A stretch of 64,000 nt of DNA from Micromonospora globbae (GTDB taxonomy: Bacteria > Actinomycetota > Actinomycetes > Mycobacteriales > Micromonosporaceae). The notes beneath the pieces are model-generated. The model did not search any database and was not told where the DNA came from. It saw nothing but the letters and a program-made list of their open reading frames with translations. The DNA lies in the NCBI RefSeq assembly GCF_003610785.1, contig NZ_RAQQ01000007.1, forward strand, positions 237,541 to 301,540, read 5' to 3'. The number at the start of each line of letters is the position of its first letter. Within the stretch, counting starts at the first letter, position 1. Below, piece by piece: positions 53,091 to 61,768 of this stretch. A program made the translations under genes and the position numbers.

Positions 53091-54044
53091 TCACAGCCGG
53101 ATCCGGGGGTTGAGGACGGCGTAGAACATGTCGGTCAGCGCGTTGGCGAACACCACCGTGACGGCGAGCATGATGAACGCGCCCTGGAGCACCGGGTAGT
53201 CCTGCTGGCCGACGGCTTCGAAGATGAGCCGGCCGACCCCCGGGTAGGCGAACACGGTCTCGGTGAGCACGGCGCCGCCGACCAGGGTGCCCAACTGGAG
53301 ACCCATGAGGGTCAGCGCCGGCAGGATCGCGTTGCGCAGGCCGTGCTTCCACACCCGCCGCCGGGCCGAGAGTCCCCGGGCCTGGGCGGCCCGGATGTAG
53401 TCCTCGCCGAGGACCTCGATCATGTTTGTCCGCAGGGTCAACGCGTACGGGCCGAGCTGCACCAGCACCAGCGACAGCACCGGCAGGACCAGGTGGTGGG
53501 CGAGGCTCAGGTAGGCCGCCGCGCCCCGGGTGTCCGGGTCGATCGCCCCGCCGATCGGGAACCAGCCGAGGCGGGCTCCCAGGAAGACCAGCAGCAGCAT
53601 GGCGACGCTGGGCACGAAGAGCGCGTGCCCGCCGATGCCGAGCGCCTGGAGCGCCCGGTCCAGCCACCGGCCCCGGTTCACGGCGGCGGCCACCCCGATC
53701 GGGATGCCGACGGCCACGGTGACGACGAACGCGGTGCCGGCGAGCAGCAGGGTCCAGGGCAGACGGTCGACGATGATGTCGACGACCGGCTGGATCTGCC
53801 GGAACGAGATGCCCAGGTTGCCCTGGACCAGCTCACGCAGGTACGAGACGTACTGCTCCCACAACGGCCGGTCCAGGCCGTACGTCTTGAGCAGCGCCGC
53901 CTGCATCTCCGGCGTCATGTCCCCCTCGACCATGAGGGTCGTGGGGTCCCCCGGCAGCAGCCGGAGCAGGAAGAACGTCGAAGTGATCGCAATCCACACG
54001 GTCAGGACGGCCTTCAGTGCCCGACTGAGCACGAAACGCGCCAC
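53091..54044 (-). CDS. Oligopeptide ABC transporter permease (DppB/OppB type)
   Basis: The 317-aa protein begins MARFVLSRALKAVLTVWIAITSTFFLLRLLPGDP, the standard OppB first segment and PGDP motif. Six membrane segments are visible, and the coupling loop EDYIRAAQARGLSARRRVWKHGLRNAILP contacts the ATPases. It ends FYAVLNPRIRL as in the family. The GTG start at 54042-54044 is preceded by AGGAGGGG. It follows the binding-protein gene by 32 bases. Confidence 0.94.
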   Translation of the reverse strand: MARFVLSRALKAVLTVWIAITSTFFLLRLLPGDPTTLMVEGDMTPEMQAALLKTYGLDRPLWEQYVSYLRELVQGNLGISFRQIQPVVDIIVDRLPWTLLLAGTAFVVTVAVGIPIGVAAAVNRGRWLDRALQALGIGGHALFVPSVAMLLLVFLGARLGWFPIGGAIDPDTRGAAAYLSLAHHLVLPVLSLVLVQLGPYALTLRTNMIEVLGEDYIRAAQARGLSARRRVWKHGLRNAILPALTLMGLQLGTLVGGAVLTETVFAYPGVGRLIFEAVGQQDYPVLQGAFIMLAVTVVFANALTDMFYAVLNPRIRL

Positions 54045-54076
54045 GGGGGACCCCTCCTCTCCCTAGGACTTTCCGG

Positions 54077-55702
54077 TCACTTGGCCGGGGTGACCTGGGC
54101 CAGCGAGTACGCGGTGACCATGCCGAGCAGGTCCGACGGCGACGGGACGAAGCCGGTGAACTTGCTGGCGTTGTAGGCGAACTGGAAGTTCTCCACGTAC
54201 AGCGGGGTCAGGTACGCCTGGTCGTGCACGACCTTGTCGATGTTCTTGATCTTGGCCTTGAACGCCTCCGGGTCGGTGGTGGCGGCCGCGTCGTTGATCA
54301 GATGGTCCATCTCCGGCGACTCGAGCAGGTTGTAGTTGATGCCGCCCGGGTTGCTGGACAGGTAGGTGCTGCGCAGCTGGTCCATCGGGTTGTCGAACAC
54401 GCCCCACTGCGACGCGTCGATGTCGTACTCGCCGTTCTTGGTCCGGGAGAGGAACGTGTTCCGCTCGACGCACTCGTTCTCGAGCTTGATGCCGGCCTTG
54501 GCGGCGCTCTCCCGGAAGAGCTGCACCACGCGGGTGATGTTCGCGTTGGACTGGTCGCACGCCACCCCGAAGGCCAGCTCGTCGAAGAAGCCGTCGTTGT
54601 TCGCGTCCTTGTAGCCGGCCGCGCTCAGCTTCGCCTTCGCCCCGGCGGGGTCGAACGGGTACGGCTGGATCTCGGTGTTGTCGTACTCCGAGAAGATCGG
54701 CGAGATCGGGCCGGCCATCTGCTGGCCGTCGCCCTGGAGCACCGACGAGATGATCGACTTGGTGTCGACCGACATCGACAGCGCCTGCCGGACCTGCTGG
54801 TCGGCCAGCTGCTTGTTCTTCATGTTGTAGGTCAGGTGCGCGAAGCCCAGCGCGCCCACCTTCACCAGCTTGATGTTCGAGTCGGCCTGGAACGTCTTCA
54901 CCGCCGACACCGGCACCGGGGTGCCCATGAGGTCGATGTCGCCGTTGCGCAGCGCCAGCATCATCGTGTTCACGTCCGGGTAGACGCGGTACTCGACCTG
55001 GCTGACCGCGGCCTTGCCGCCCGGCGCGAGCGGGTAGTTCGGGTTGCGCTTCATGACGTAGCGCTGGCCCTTGGTGATGCTGTCGAGCACGAACGGGCCG
55101 GCGCCGACCCAGTTCGAGTCGTTGGGGAACTTGGACAGGTCACCGGCGGACTCGAAGACGTGCTTCGGCACGATCGACATCCAGAAGCCGACGCCCTCGG
55201 CGAACGGCGCGTACGGCTGCGAGAGCTTGAACTTGACGGTGGTCGCGTCCGGCGCCTCGATGGACTCGACCCACGTCAGCTTCGCGGCGACGTTGCCGAG
55301 CTTGTACTTCATGATCATTTCGGCGCTGAACTTGACGTCGTCCGCGACCACCGGCTTGCCGTCGGTCCACGTGAAGTCGTCCCGCAGCACGAACACGGCC
55401 GTCTTGCCGCCGTCCTCGTAGCGGTACTCCTTGGCCAGCTCCGGCGCCTTCTTCGCGTTCTCGTCGATCCGCAGCAGGTGCGGGTACATCGCGTTGAGGA
55501 TCCACGAGTCGGTCTTGCTCAGCGACTGGAGCGGGTTGAAGTTGCTCACGTCGGTGGTGGTGCCGATGCGCAGCACCGAGCCGTCCGTCGACGTGGTCGA
55601 GGACCCGGTGTCCTCGTTCAGGCTGCAGCCGGAGATCCCCAGCGTCGCCGCCACGCCGAGCGCGACAGCGAGCCGCCACCGACCCTTGACCGTCTTTCTC
55701 AC
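54077..55702 (-). CDS. Oligopeptide-binding lipoprotein (family 5 solute-binding protein)
   Basis: The 541-aa lipoprotein begins VRKTVKGRWRLAVALGVAATLGISGC; the lipobox GISGC predicts lipidation outside the membrane. The SBP_bac_5 signature LRIGTTTDVSNFNPLQSLSKTD follows, with YRYEDGGKTAVFVLRDDFTWTDGKPVVADDVKFSAEMI in the N-lobe and the family's C-terminal ASKFTGFVPSP. It captures oligopeptides for the DppBC-like channel. GTG at 55700-55702 overlaps the stop of the dipeptidase 2 gene by four bases (GTGA), with AGGAGG upstream; a TTG one codon before it is possible. Confidence 0.93.
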   Translation of the reverse strand: MRKTVKGRWRLAVALGVAATLGISGCSLNEDTGSSTTSTDGSVLRIGTTTDVSNFNPLQSLSKTDSWILNAMYPHLLRIDENAKKAPELAKEYRYEDGGKTAVFVLRDDFTWTDGKPVVADDVKFSAEMIMKYKLGNVAAKLTWVESIEAPDATTVKFKLSQPYAPFAEGVGFWMSIVPKHVFESAGDLSKFPNDSNWVGAGPFVLDSITKGQRYVMKRNPNYPLAPGGKAAVSQVEYRVYPDVNTMMLALRNGDIDLMGTPVPVSAVKTFQADSNIKLVKVGALGFAHLTYNMKNKQLADQQVRQALSMSVDTKSIISSVLQGDGQQMAGPISPIFSEYDNTEIQPYPFDPAGAKAKLSAAGYKDANNDGFFDELAFGVACDQSNANITRVVQLFRESAAKAGIKLENECVERNTFLSRTKNGEYDIDASQWGVFDNPMDQLRSTYLSSNPGGINYNLLESPEMDHLINDAAATTDPEAFKAKIKNIDKVVHDQAYLTPLYVENFQFAYNASKFTGFVPSPSDLLGMVTAYSLAQVTPAK

Positions 55703-56901
55703 CAAACCTCCTCAAGAACCCGGATGATGTTGCCGCCGATGACCTTGGCGATCTCGTCGTCGGAGTAGCCGTGCGTGACGAGCCAGCCGACGATGTTGCT
55801 GAAGCACTCCGCCGGGTTCTCCATGCCGCTCACGTACGGGACACGGGGGTGGTCCACCACTCCGTGGGCCTGCCCGATCGCCAGGTGCTGGGTGAAGCTG
55901 TCGTGCAGCCCGACGTGGTCACCGAAGTTGGTGTCCGGGCCGAACGCCACGTGGTCGATGCCGACCAGGTCCACGCAGTACGTGAAGTGGTCCATCACCG
56001 ACTCGATCGAGTGGTGCGGGTGGTCGGCCGAGAGGGTGGTGTGGGGCGCGGCCTCGATGCCGATCACGCCACCCCGCTCGGCGCAGGCCCGGATCACCTC
56101 GTCCGGCTTCATCCGAGGGGTGTTCCAGACCGAACGGGCACCGGCGTGGGTGATGAACACCGGAACCCGACTGGCCTCGATCACGTCCAGCGAGGTCCGA
56201 TCGCCGGAGTGCGAGATGTCGATGGCGATACCGAGCTTGTTCATCCGGTCCACCGCACGCCGACCGAAGTGGGTCAGCCCACCGTCGCGGGTCTCGGAGA
56301 GGCCGGATCCGAGCATGTTCGCCTGGCTGTACGCGATGCCCATCTGCCGGACACCGAAGCCGTAGAGGATGTCGATCCGGTCCAGCTCGTTCTCGATCAT
56401 CGTGGCCGCTTCGAGACCGGCCACCAGGGCGATCTGCCCGTTGCGCTTGGCCTCGCGGATCTGGTCGAGCGTGGTCGCCACGACGACGTGGTCCTGCTTG
56501 GCGATGTCGGCGAAGCGGAGGCCGATGTCGTAGATGACGTCGTCCCACTTCCAGGCGTGCTCACTGGTCACGCAGCCGGTGCCGTTCATGAAGTTGTCGA
56601 AGACCGCGGTGAGTCCGGAGCGGGCCATCCCCTCGAAGCCGAACGCGTTGCGGCCGGTGCGGTTGTAGTCGCGCAGCTGGGAGACGTCGGCCGGCAGGAT
56701 CTTCGGGTGCTCGTGCAGCGAGATCGCGATGTGCTCGCGGAGCAGGCGGGCCACCCGGGCGCGCTGCTCGTCGCTGAGGCCGAGGTCGTGCTCGGGCACC
56801 CGCCCGAGCTGGGGAGCGAGCTCGAAGACCTTGTAGTCGACGTGCGGGGTCAAGTAGTCGAAGGACCGGTATCCGGCGTAGCGGGGGGCGGCGTCCTGCA
56901 C
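55699..56901 (-). CDS. M19 membrane-type dipeptidase (paralogue 2)
   Basis: The 400-aa protein is a full M19 dipeptidase: PEHDLGLSDEQRARV, LHEHPKILPADVSQ, IDISHSGDRTSLDVIEASRVPVFITHAGARS, and the ending GGNIIRVLEEVW. It aligns end to end with the product of 46946-48148, with one 340-bp DNA tract almost identical. GTG at 56899-56901 (VQDAAPRYAG) has GAGGTGAG seven bases before it and lines up with the start of its paralogue; another GTG four codons upstream overlaps that ribosome site. First gene of the peptide-uptake transcript. Confidence 0.92.
   Translation of the reverse strand: MQDAAPRYAGYRSFDYLTPHVDYKVFELAPQLGRVPEHDLGLSDEQRARVARLLREHIAISLHEHPKILPADVSQLRDYNRTGRNAFGFEGMARSGLTAVFDNFMNGTGCVTSEHAWKWDDVIYDIGLRFADIAKQDHVVVATTLDQIREAKRNGQIALVAGLEAATMIENELDRIDILYGFGVRQMGIAYSQANMLGSGLSETRDGGLTHFGRRAVDRMNKLGIAIDISHSGDRTSLDVIEASRVPVFITHAGARSVWNTPRMKPDEVIRACAERGGVIGIEAAPHTTLSADHPHHSIESVMDHFTYCVDLVGIDHVAFGPDTNFGDHVGLHDSFTQHLAIGQAHGVVDHPRVPYVSGMENPAECFSNIVGWLVTHGYSDDEIAKVIGGNIIRVLEEVW
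55949..56288. repeat. 340-bp tract shared with 47193-47532 (copy 2)
   Basis: The only difference from copy 1 is one G/A change (GGCGTGGG against GGCATGGG on the plus strand). Flanking coding sequence of the two genes differs much more. Confidence 0.95.
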
Positions 56902-57292
56902 TCGGCGACTCACCTCGTCAGGGTTAGAGGTATGAGGAATGAGGTCTGACCTCGTGGCACGGGAGGTTAATCGAGGAATCAACACCTACGGAATACCTCG
57001 TGACCCGACCGTTACCTTCGAGTGGCGACATCGCCGCAGGTCAAGCCCACTCTGTGGGAATCACCGGGTGCGCCGCTCGCCGGCGACCCCGAAGCGACCA
57101 CGCTGACTTCCACCGGACGGACCATCAGCCCAACCGCCGACCGGAGGCCCACGGAGGCCGAGTGGTCAGACCTCTTCGGTTGTCTGGCAGACCGCTGCCC
57201 TTGCCGCCCTCGCGGCATTCCGCGACCCCGCCCGGACGCGCCCCGACGGCGGCCTGGCAGGGTGGAGCCGGGTCGAGCGAGGAGGGTCGGGC
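56902..57292. other. Divergent intergenic region upstream of the peptide operon
   Basis: These 391 bases hold the promoter of the minus-strand peptide operon, with a 13-bp perfect palindrome at 56941-56953, and presumably the promoter of the DUF72 gene to the right. From 57000 to 57290 no motif or believable short gene stood out. Confidence 0.6.
56941..56953. promoter_or_regulatory. Predicted GntR/HutC-type operator
   Basis: GAGGTCTGACCTC is a perfect 13-bp palindrome (GAGGTC-T-GACCTC) 40 bases before the start of the first gene in the peptide operon. It resembles HutC-subfamily GntR boxes built on GGTC and GACC half-sites, and the last gene of the locus encodes such a regulator. Confidence 0.6.
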
Positions 57293-58144
57293 GTGCGTCT
57301 TCACGTGGGGTGTGCGATGTGGACGCACAAGGCATGGCAGGGACGCTTCCTGGCGCACCCTCTGCCGGCCCACGAACGTCTGCGGCACTACGCGGGCTGG
57401 TGCACCGCCGTCGAGGGGAACACGACGTTCTACGCCACGCCGACCCGCGACACCGTGGCCTCCTGGGCACAGCAGACCGACGACGACTTCCGGTTCGTCC
57501 TCAAGCTCCCGAAGACCGTCACGCACGAACGCCGCCTCACCCACGCCGACGAGCCGCTGCGCGCGTTCCTCGACGCGATCGAGCCGCTCGGTCCACGCGC
57601 CCACGCGCTCTGGATCCAGCTGCCCGGATCCTTTGCACCCGCCGACGTGCCCGTCCTCGCCCGCTTCCTGCGGACACTCCCGGCCGACCACCGGTACGCC
57701 GTCGAGGTCCGCCACCCCGCGTTCTTCGACGACCCGCGGGCCGTCCGGCTCCTCGAGGACGCGCTCGCCACCGTGGCCGCCGAATGGATCCCGTTCGACA
57801 CCACGGCGTTCTTCCGCAGCCCGCCGAGCAGCGACGCGGAGCGGGACGCGTGGGTCAAGAAACCGCGGGTGCCGCTGCGGACGGCCGCGCTGACCGACCG
57901 GCCGGTCGTCCGCTACCTCGGACGCGACGACACCGCGCGGACCGTCGAGGGCTGGCGGCACTGGGTCGACGTCACCGCCGGGTGGCTGCGCGAGGGCCGC
58001 TCACCGACCGTCTTCGTCCACACCCCCGACAACGCCGACGCGCCGCTGCTCGCCCGCCGTTTCCACGACGAGGTACGCGCCCGCGTACCCGAACTGGAGC
58101 CACTCCCCCAGCCGATCCCCGTCGAGCCCCTGACCCTCTTCTGA
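57293..58144 (+). CDS. DUF72 family protein
   Basis: The 283-aa protein is a TIM-barrel-like DUF72 member: RLHVGCAMWTHKAWQGRFL at the N-terminus, AGWCTAVEGNTTFYATP, DFRFVLKLPKTVTHE, YAVEVRHPAFFD and RYLGRDDTARTVEGWRHWVD, ending VFVHTPDNADAPLLARRF. The family (YecE-like) has no established function. The GTG at 57293 has GAGGAGGG ahead. It faces the peptide operon on its left and converges with the broken ltrA gene on its right. Confidence 0.9.
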   Translation: MRLHVGCAMWTHKAWQGRFLAHPLPAHERLRHYAGWCTAVEGNTTFYATPTRDTVASWAQQTDDDFRFVLKLPKTVTHERRLTHADEPLRAFLDAIEPLGPRAHALWIQLPGSFAPADVPVLARFLRTLPADHRYAVEVRHPAFFDDPRAVRLLEDALATVAAEWIPFDTTAFFRSPPSSDAERDAWVKKPRVPLRTAALTDRPVVRYLGRDDTARTVEGWRHWVDVTAGWLREGRSPTVFVHTPDNADAPLLARRFHDEVRARVPELEPLPQPIPVEPLTLF

Positions 58145-58184
58145 CGGCCGCCGGCAGGCCAGCCGTACCCCCGCTTGCCCAGCG

Positions 58185-59513
58185 TCATTCGGGGGTCGGA
58201 TCCGGGCGCCTGGTCTCCGGGCTGCTCCACCACGGCCAGTTCGATCTCGCATCGAGCGGGTGGGGCTCCTCCGGCGGCCGGTGAGCAGCCCGGCGGGTGT
58301 CGACGTACGCGATGCCGAACAGCACGGCGGCGGCGGTGACCCCCGCGGCCAGCGGCGGGGCGGCCACGAGCGGCAGGAAGGTGAGGAGGAGGATGCCGAT
58401 CCCGATCCAGCGGCGTCGGGAGACCCGGGAGAACACCGCACGCTCCAGGGCGGCGCGCCCGACCAGGAAGCAGGCCGGCCCGCCGAGGATCATGGCCAGC
58501 CAGGCCGGGAAGGTGTACCCGAGCGGGTGGTGCTGGACGAGCTCGTACCCGATCGCGGTGATCACGATCCCGAAGATCATCAGGGTGTGCGCACTCGCGA
58601 TGAAGCCCCCCACCTTCCCGGGGTTCCGCGCCTTGACGGCGGCCTCACCGAGCACCTGCCCGGCGCGCTGGAAGTAGATGCGCCACAACAGCACCGTGGT
58701 GACTTACGCCGTGAGCAGCCCGAGACTCTCGTAGCCGCCGGGCCGGTCCTTGTTCGTGGTGAAGGTGATGCCGACAGCGAGGATCGTCTCACCCAGGGCG
58801 ATCAGCATCAACTGCTGGTACCGCTCGGCGAGATGGTGGGGGGCCATCTCCCACACCGCCTGTCTCCCCCGCCCCAGCCGCGGTAACGGCCAGCCCAGTC
58901 GTGCCGCGCCGAAGTCGACGATCACCGCCAGGATCCACAGCACGACCTGGGCCCCGCCGGTGGTCAGACCGCCGAGGATCCAGAACGCTCCCCCGACGGC
59001 GAGCCAGACCGTGGCTCGGACGTACAGCCGGCCCAGCGGATGCGCACCGATGATGTACACGAAGATCAACAACCGGCCGACCTGGTTGAGCGTGTACACC
59101 AGCGCGAACGACAGGCCGCCCGCGCCGTCGAAGGCGTGCGGCACGCTCGTACCCATGATCAGCACGGCGAACGCCGCGACCAGGGTCGACCGTTGGAGCG
59201 CGGGAGTCCGCGGGTCGAACCGGGCGGTGAGGTAGGCGGTGATCGTCCACGTCCAGAGCAGTGGCGCGAACAGCAGCAGCGTACGGCCGAGACCCGCCCA
59301 CCGGGCCAGATAGTCCGCGGGCGCCTGGCCGGGCACCTCGAGGTCGGCGACCCCGGAGGACAGCAGCCGGTTGAGGGCGAACACCATCACCAGGTCGAAG
59401 AACAGTTCCACGTACGTGGCCTGCTGGGCGCTCTCCCGCTTCCGCAACAAGGCGACGCCGTAACCCCGGCTCCAGCGCTCCCGATCCCTCGCCACCCTGC
59501 CATCGCACCGCAT
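58185..59513 (-). pseudogene. ltrA: Low-temperature-requirement A (LtrA) family membrane protein, interrupted by an in-frame stop
   Basis: One continuous reading frame encodes a LtrA-type protein: VELFFDLVMVFALNRLL near the N-terminus, then several hydrophobic segments, AERYQQLMLIALGETILAVG and GYESLGLLTA, at which point TAA (58704-58706) intervenes, followed in the same frame by VTTVLLWRIYFQRAG, HTLMIFGIVITAIGYELV and further membrane segments to 58185. Two or more membrane helices lie after the stop, so the 269-aa product would be truncated. Without the stop the protein would be about 442 aa, normal for the family. The start at ATG 59511-59513 is tentative. A sequencing error or recent nonsense mutation cannot be separated here. 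Confidence 0.85.
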
Positions 59514-59731
59514 CGCCCGCAGGCGTACGGCGACAATCACCAGATCGCTCCGCGACGTGGGTCGCGGGACCAGTGGCCGGCCAGGGGGCAACTCGGGCCC
59601 GGAGGTCGGGATCGTGCAGAACGATCAGGGCCTGGTCCGCACGGCCGGCCCTACCGGTGTCACTGCTGGCGCGCCGCCGGGGAAGCCCGGCCCTGCGGAT
59701 CACGAGTCCGGTTACCCCCGAACACCTCGGG

Positions 59732-60394
59732 TCACTCGTCACGAACCGCGAGGTCGAGGACGTCGATGGTCAGCTGGGTGAGGTCAGGAAGCTGGCCGCG
59801 GCCGACAGTGACGCCGCGCAGGTTGTCGAGGGACGTCTTCAGCCCGTGGAGACGGCTGCCCCGCAGGTCGGTGCCGACGAGGTGGCAGGAATCCAGGTCC
59901 AGGCCAGCGAGGTCACATGACCGCAGCGCGATGCGAGGTAGCCGGCAGGAAGACCACGCACCGTTCGTGAGAATGCAGTCGGTGAACGCGACCGAGCCGC
60001 CGGCGGCGACGCGCTGGAAGGTGGCGTAATCGAAGCGGCAGCCGTCGAACAAGACGTCCTTGAGGCGTACGTCGGTGAGTCTGGTGCCAGTGAACCGTGA
60101 GCCGGTAATGGCGCACCGTTCGATGGTGATGCCGGTCAGGGTCGCGCCGGAGAAGTCGGTGCGGGTGATCTCGCAGCCGTAGAGGCTGCCGGCTTCCCAG
60201 ATGCTCTCGCTCAGGTCCACGCCGGTGATCAGGCTGCTGCGGATGCGGGCGTCTTCCAGGTGCGAGCCGTGCCACGCGGCGCCCTCGACGAGGGCCTCGG
60301 TGAGGCCGTCGGCCAGGTTCGTCGTGGTGTCGAGGTCGTCCGGTTCGAGGTCCGGCAGTAGGACCTTCACGTCGCCGATCGTGGTGGTGCGCAT
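59732..60394 (-). CDS. Pentapeptide-repeat protein, candidate RiPP immunity factor
   Basis: The 220-aa protein is a quadrilateral beta-helix of pentapeptide repeats with the centre Phe/Leu pattern: ARIRSSLITGVDLSESIWEA, GCEITRTDFSGATLTGITIE, FTGTRLTDVRLKDVLFDGCR and SCDLAGLDLDSCHLVGTDLR. The fold mimics B-DNA in the Qnr/McbG/AlbG proteins that shield DNA gyrase from toxins. It lies 61 bases downstream of the cyclophane precursor gene on the same strand, so an immunity role is a reasonable guess, but pentapeptide-repeat proteins have many roles. ATG at 60392-60394 with TTGAGGA ahead. Confidence 0.85.
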   Translation of the reverse strand: MRTTTIGDVKVLLPDLEPDDLDTTTNLADGLTEALVEGAAWHGSHLEDARIRSSLITGVDLSESIWEAGSLYGCEITRTDFSGATLTGITIERCAITGSRFTGTRLTDVRLKDVLFDGCRFDYATFQRVAAGGSVAFTDCILTNGAWSSCRLPRIALRSCDLAGLDLDSCHLVGTDLRGSRLHGLKTSLDNLRGVTVGRGQLPDLTQLTIDVLDLAVRDE

Positions 60395-60455
60395 GTGTCC
60401 TCAACCTGTGTGGGCGCGGGGTGGGCACGCCACCCCGCGCGTCCCGTGGTGGGGG

Positions 60456-60635
60456 CTACTTCTTGTTCCAGTTGTCCCAGCCGGGTCGGCTGTCGAACTT
60501 TCCCTTGTTGTCCCAGGTGGGGCGGTTGTCGAACTTCGCCGCGTCGATCGACGCTACCGACCGCTGCGGGTCGACGCCGAGGCGGGCCAGTTGCTCGGGT
60601 GCGGCGTTGACAAGGGTCGCGAGAGCGTTGGTCAT
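60456..60635 (-). CDS. amcA: Multi-cyclophane RiPP precursor peptide (AmcA-like)
   Basis: The precursor is 59 aa. A 34-residue leader (MTNALATLVNAAPEQLARLG then VDPQRSVASIDAAK) precedes the core, which is two 12-residue repeats, KFDNRPTWDNKG and KFDSRPGWDNWN, plus KK. Aromatic residues at 35, 41, 47 and 53 each start an aromatic-Asp-Asn/Ser triad (FDN, WDN, FDS, WDN) at an exact 6-residue spacing; a further WNK begins at 56. Such triads are substrates of three-residue-cyclophane forming radical SAM enzymes, which join the aromatic ring to the third residue's beta carbon. The ATG overlaps the maturase stop (ATGA). The name follows the AmcA family from memory. Confidence 0.82.
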   Translation of the reverse strand: MTNALATLVNAAPEQLARLGVDPQRSVASIDAAKFDNRPTWDNKGKFDSRPGWDNWNKK

Positions 60636-61768
60636 GGTGCTCCTCCTTGAGGGGTCAGGTGGTCCGCAGCGGCACGGACGAGGGCTTGTCGAGTGGTTCG
60701 GCAGTAGGTGGTCTCGCGGGCGGTGAACGTCGCGTGTTCGAAGTAGCGGTTGCCGGCCTGGGCGCCGCGGCAGAAGTCGTAGAAGGCGCAGTGGTCGGCG
60801 CAGTCGTTGAGGGCCGTAATGAACTCGGCGACGTAGTCCAGGTCGCCGGCGCGGGCGAGCATGGCGGTGATGGGTTGCTGGAGGACGTTGCCGGCGATGA
60901 AGTCGCCGTATCGCGGCTCGGTGATGCCGAGTAGTTCCGGTGACAGCAGCACCACCTGTCCATCCCAGGAGACGGTCGGGATCGGCTCGTACGGCGCGTG
61001 GTCGACGTGTCCGGCGCGGGTGACGACGACATAGTCGGCCAACCGGTCCACGTCGCGGATGCGCAGCGGGCTGCCGCCGACGCGACGTTCGATGAGGTGC
61101 TTCCAGAACCGGTACGCGGCATCCTCCGACACCGGTGCCCGGTCGGTGCCCTCCTGCTCTTCGATGTTGAAGCCCACGGACTCGCAGCCGGGCAGGCCGG
61201 TGAAGAAGTCGAGGAGGGCGTCCGCGTGGTCGATGGTTGCCGGTGTGACAACACAGATCACGGAGTACTCCAGCCCCGCGTCGGTCAAGGTCTGCATGCC
61301 GCGCAGGGTTCGGGCATCCGTCGACTTGCCGGCCCGGTCGAGGCGGTTTCGGTTCAACACGCCCGGTCCGTCAATGCTGACCCCGACCTCGAACCCGTAG
61401 GTGGTGAACAGTTCGCACCACTGTCGGTTGATCAGCGTGGCGTTCGTCTGGATCTCGTGACGCACCATCCCCGCACGCCGCAGTTGCTCGAACGGGGCCA
61501 GCAGATCGCGGAACAGCCCGATGGGTGTGGCGGTGGGTTCGCCCCCGTGCCACACGACACTCACGGGACGTCCGCTGTTCTGCTGGGCGATCGACTCCGC
61601 GCATGCCTGCGCGACCGCGCCGCTCATGAGGCGGAGGGATCTCCGGTCGGGCAGGTAGCAGTAGGTGCAGTCGAGGTTGCAGAAGCTCGTCGGCTGCACG
61701 ACCAGGGTGTGGAAGCTGCCGGCGATCGCCGGTTGGCCGGTGGCGCTGATGAGGCCGATGCCGTTCAC
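60632..61768 (-). CDS. amcB: Radical SAM/SPASM peptide maturase, cyclophane-forming (AmcB-like)
   Basis: The 378-aa enzyme has the radical SAM motif SFCNLDCTYCYLPD (Cys 30, 34, 37) for the SAM-binding [4Fe-4S] cluster, and a SPASM-like C-terminus with Cys 323, 327, 333 and 356 (DCADHCAFYDFCRGAQ ... TTYC) for auxiliary clusters. HGGEPTATP follows the usual WHGGEP loop. It should install C-C crosslinks on the aromatic-Asp-Asn/Ser triads of the precursor encoded just downstream. GTG at 61766-61768 overlaps the stop of the preceding small gene (GTGA), and its own TGA overlaps the precursor ATG. No separate leader-binding RRE domain is seen. Confidence 0.88.
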   Translation of the reverse strand: MNGIGLISATGQPAIAGSFHTLVVQPTSFCNLDCTYCYLPDRRSLRLMSGAVAQACAESIAQQNSGRPVSVVWHGGEPTATPIGLFRDLLAPFEQLRRAGMVRHEIQTNATLINRQWCELFTTYGFEVGVSIDGPGVLNRNRLDRAGKSTDARTLRGMQTLTDAGLEYSVICVVTPATIDHADALLDFFTGLPGCESVGFNIEEQEGTDRAPVSEDAAYRFWKHLIERRVGGSPLRIRDVDRLADYVVVTRAGHVDHAPYEPIPTVSWDGQVVLLSPELLGITEPRYGDFIAGNVLQQPITAMLARAGDLDYVAEFITALNDCADHCAFYDFCRGAQAGNRYFEHATFTARETTYCRTTRQALVRAAADHLTPQGGAP

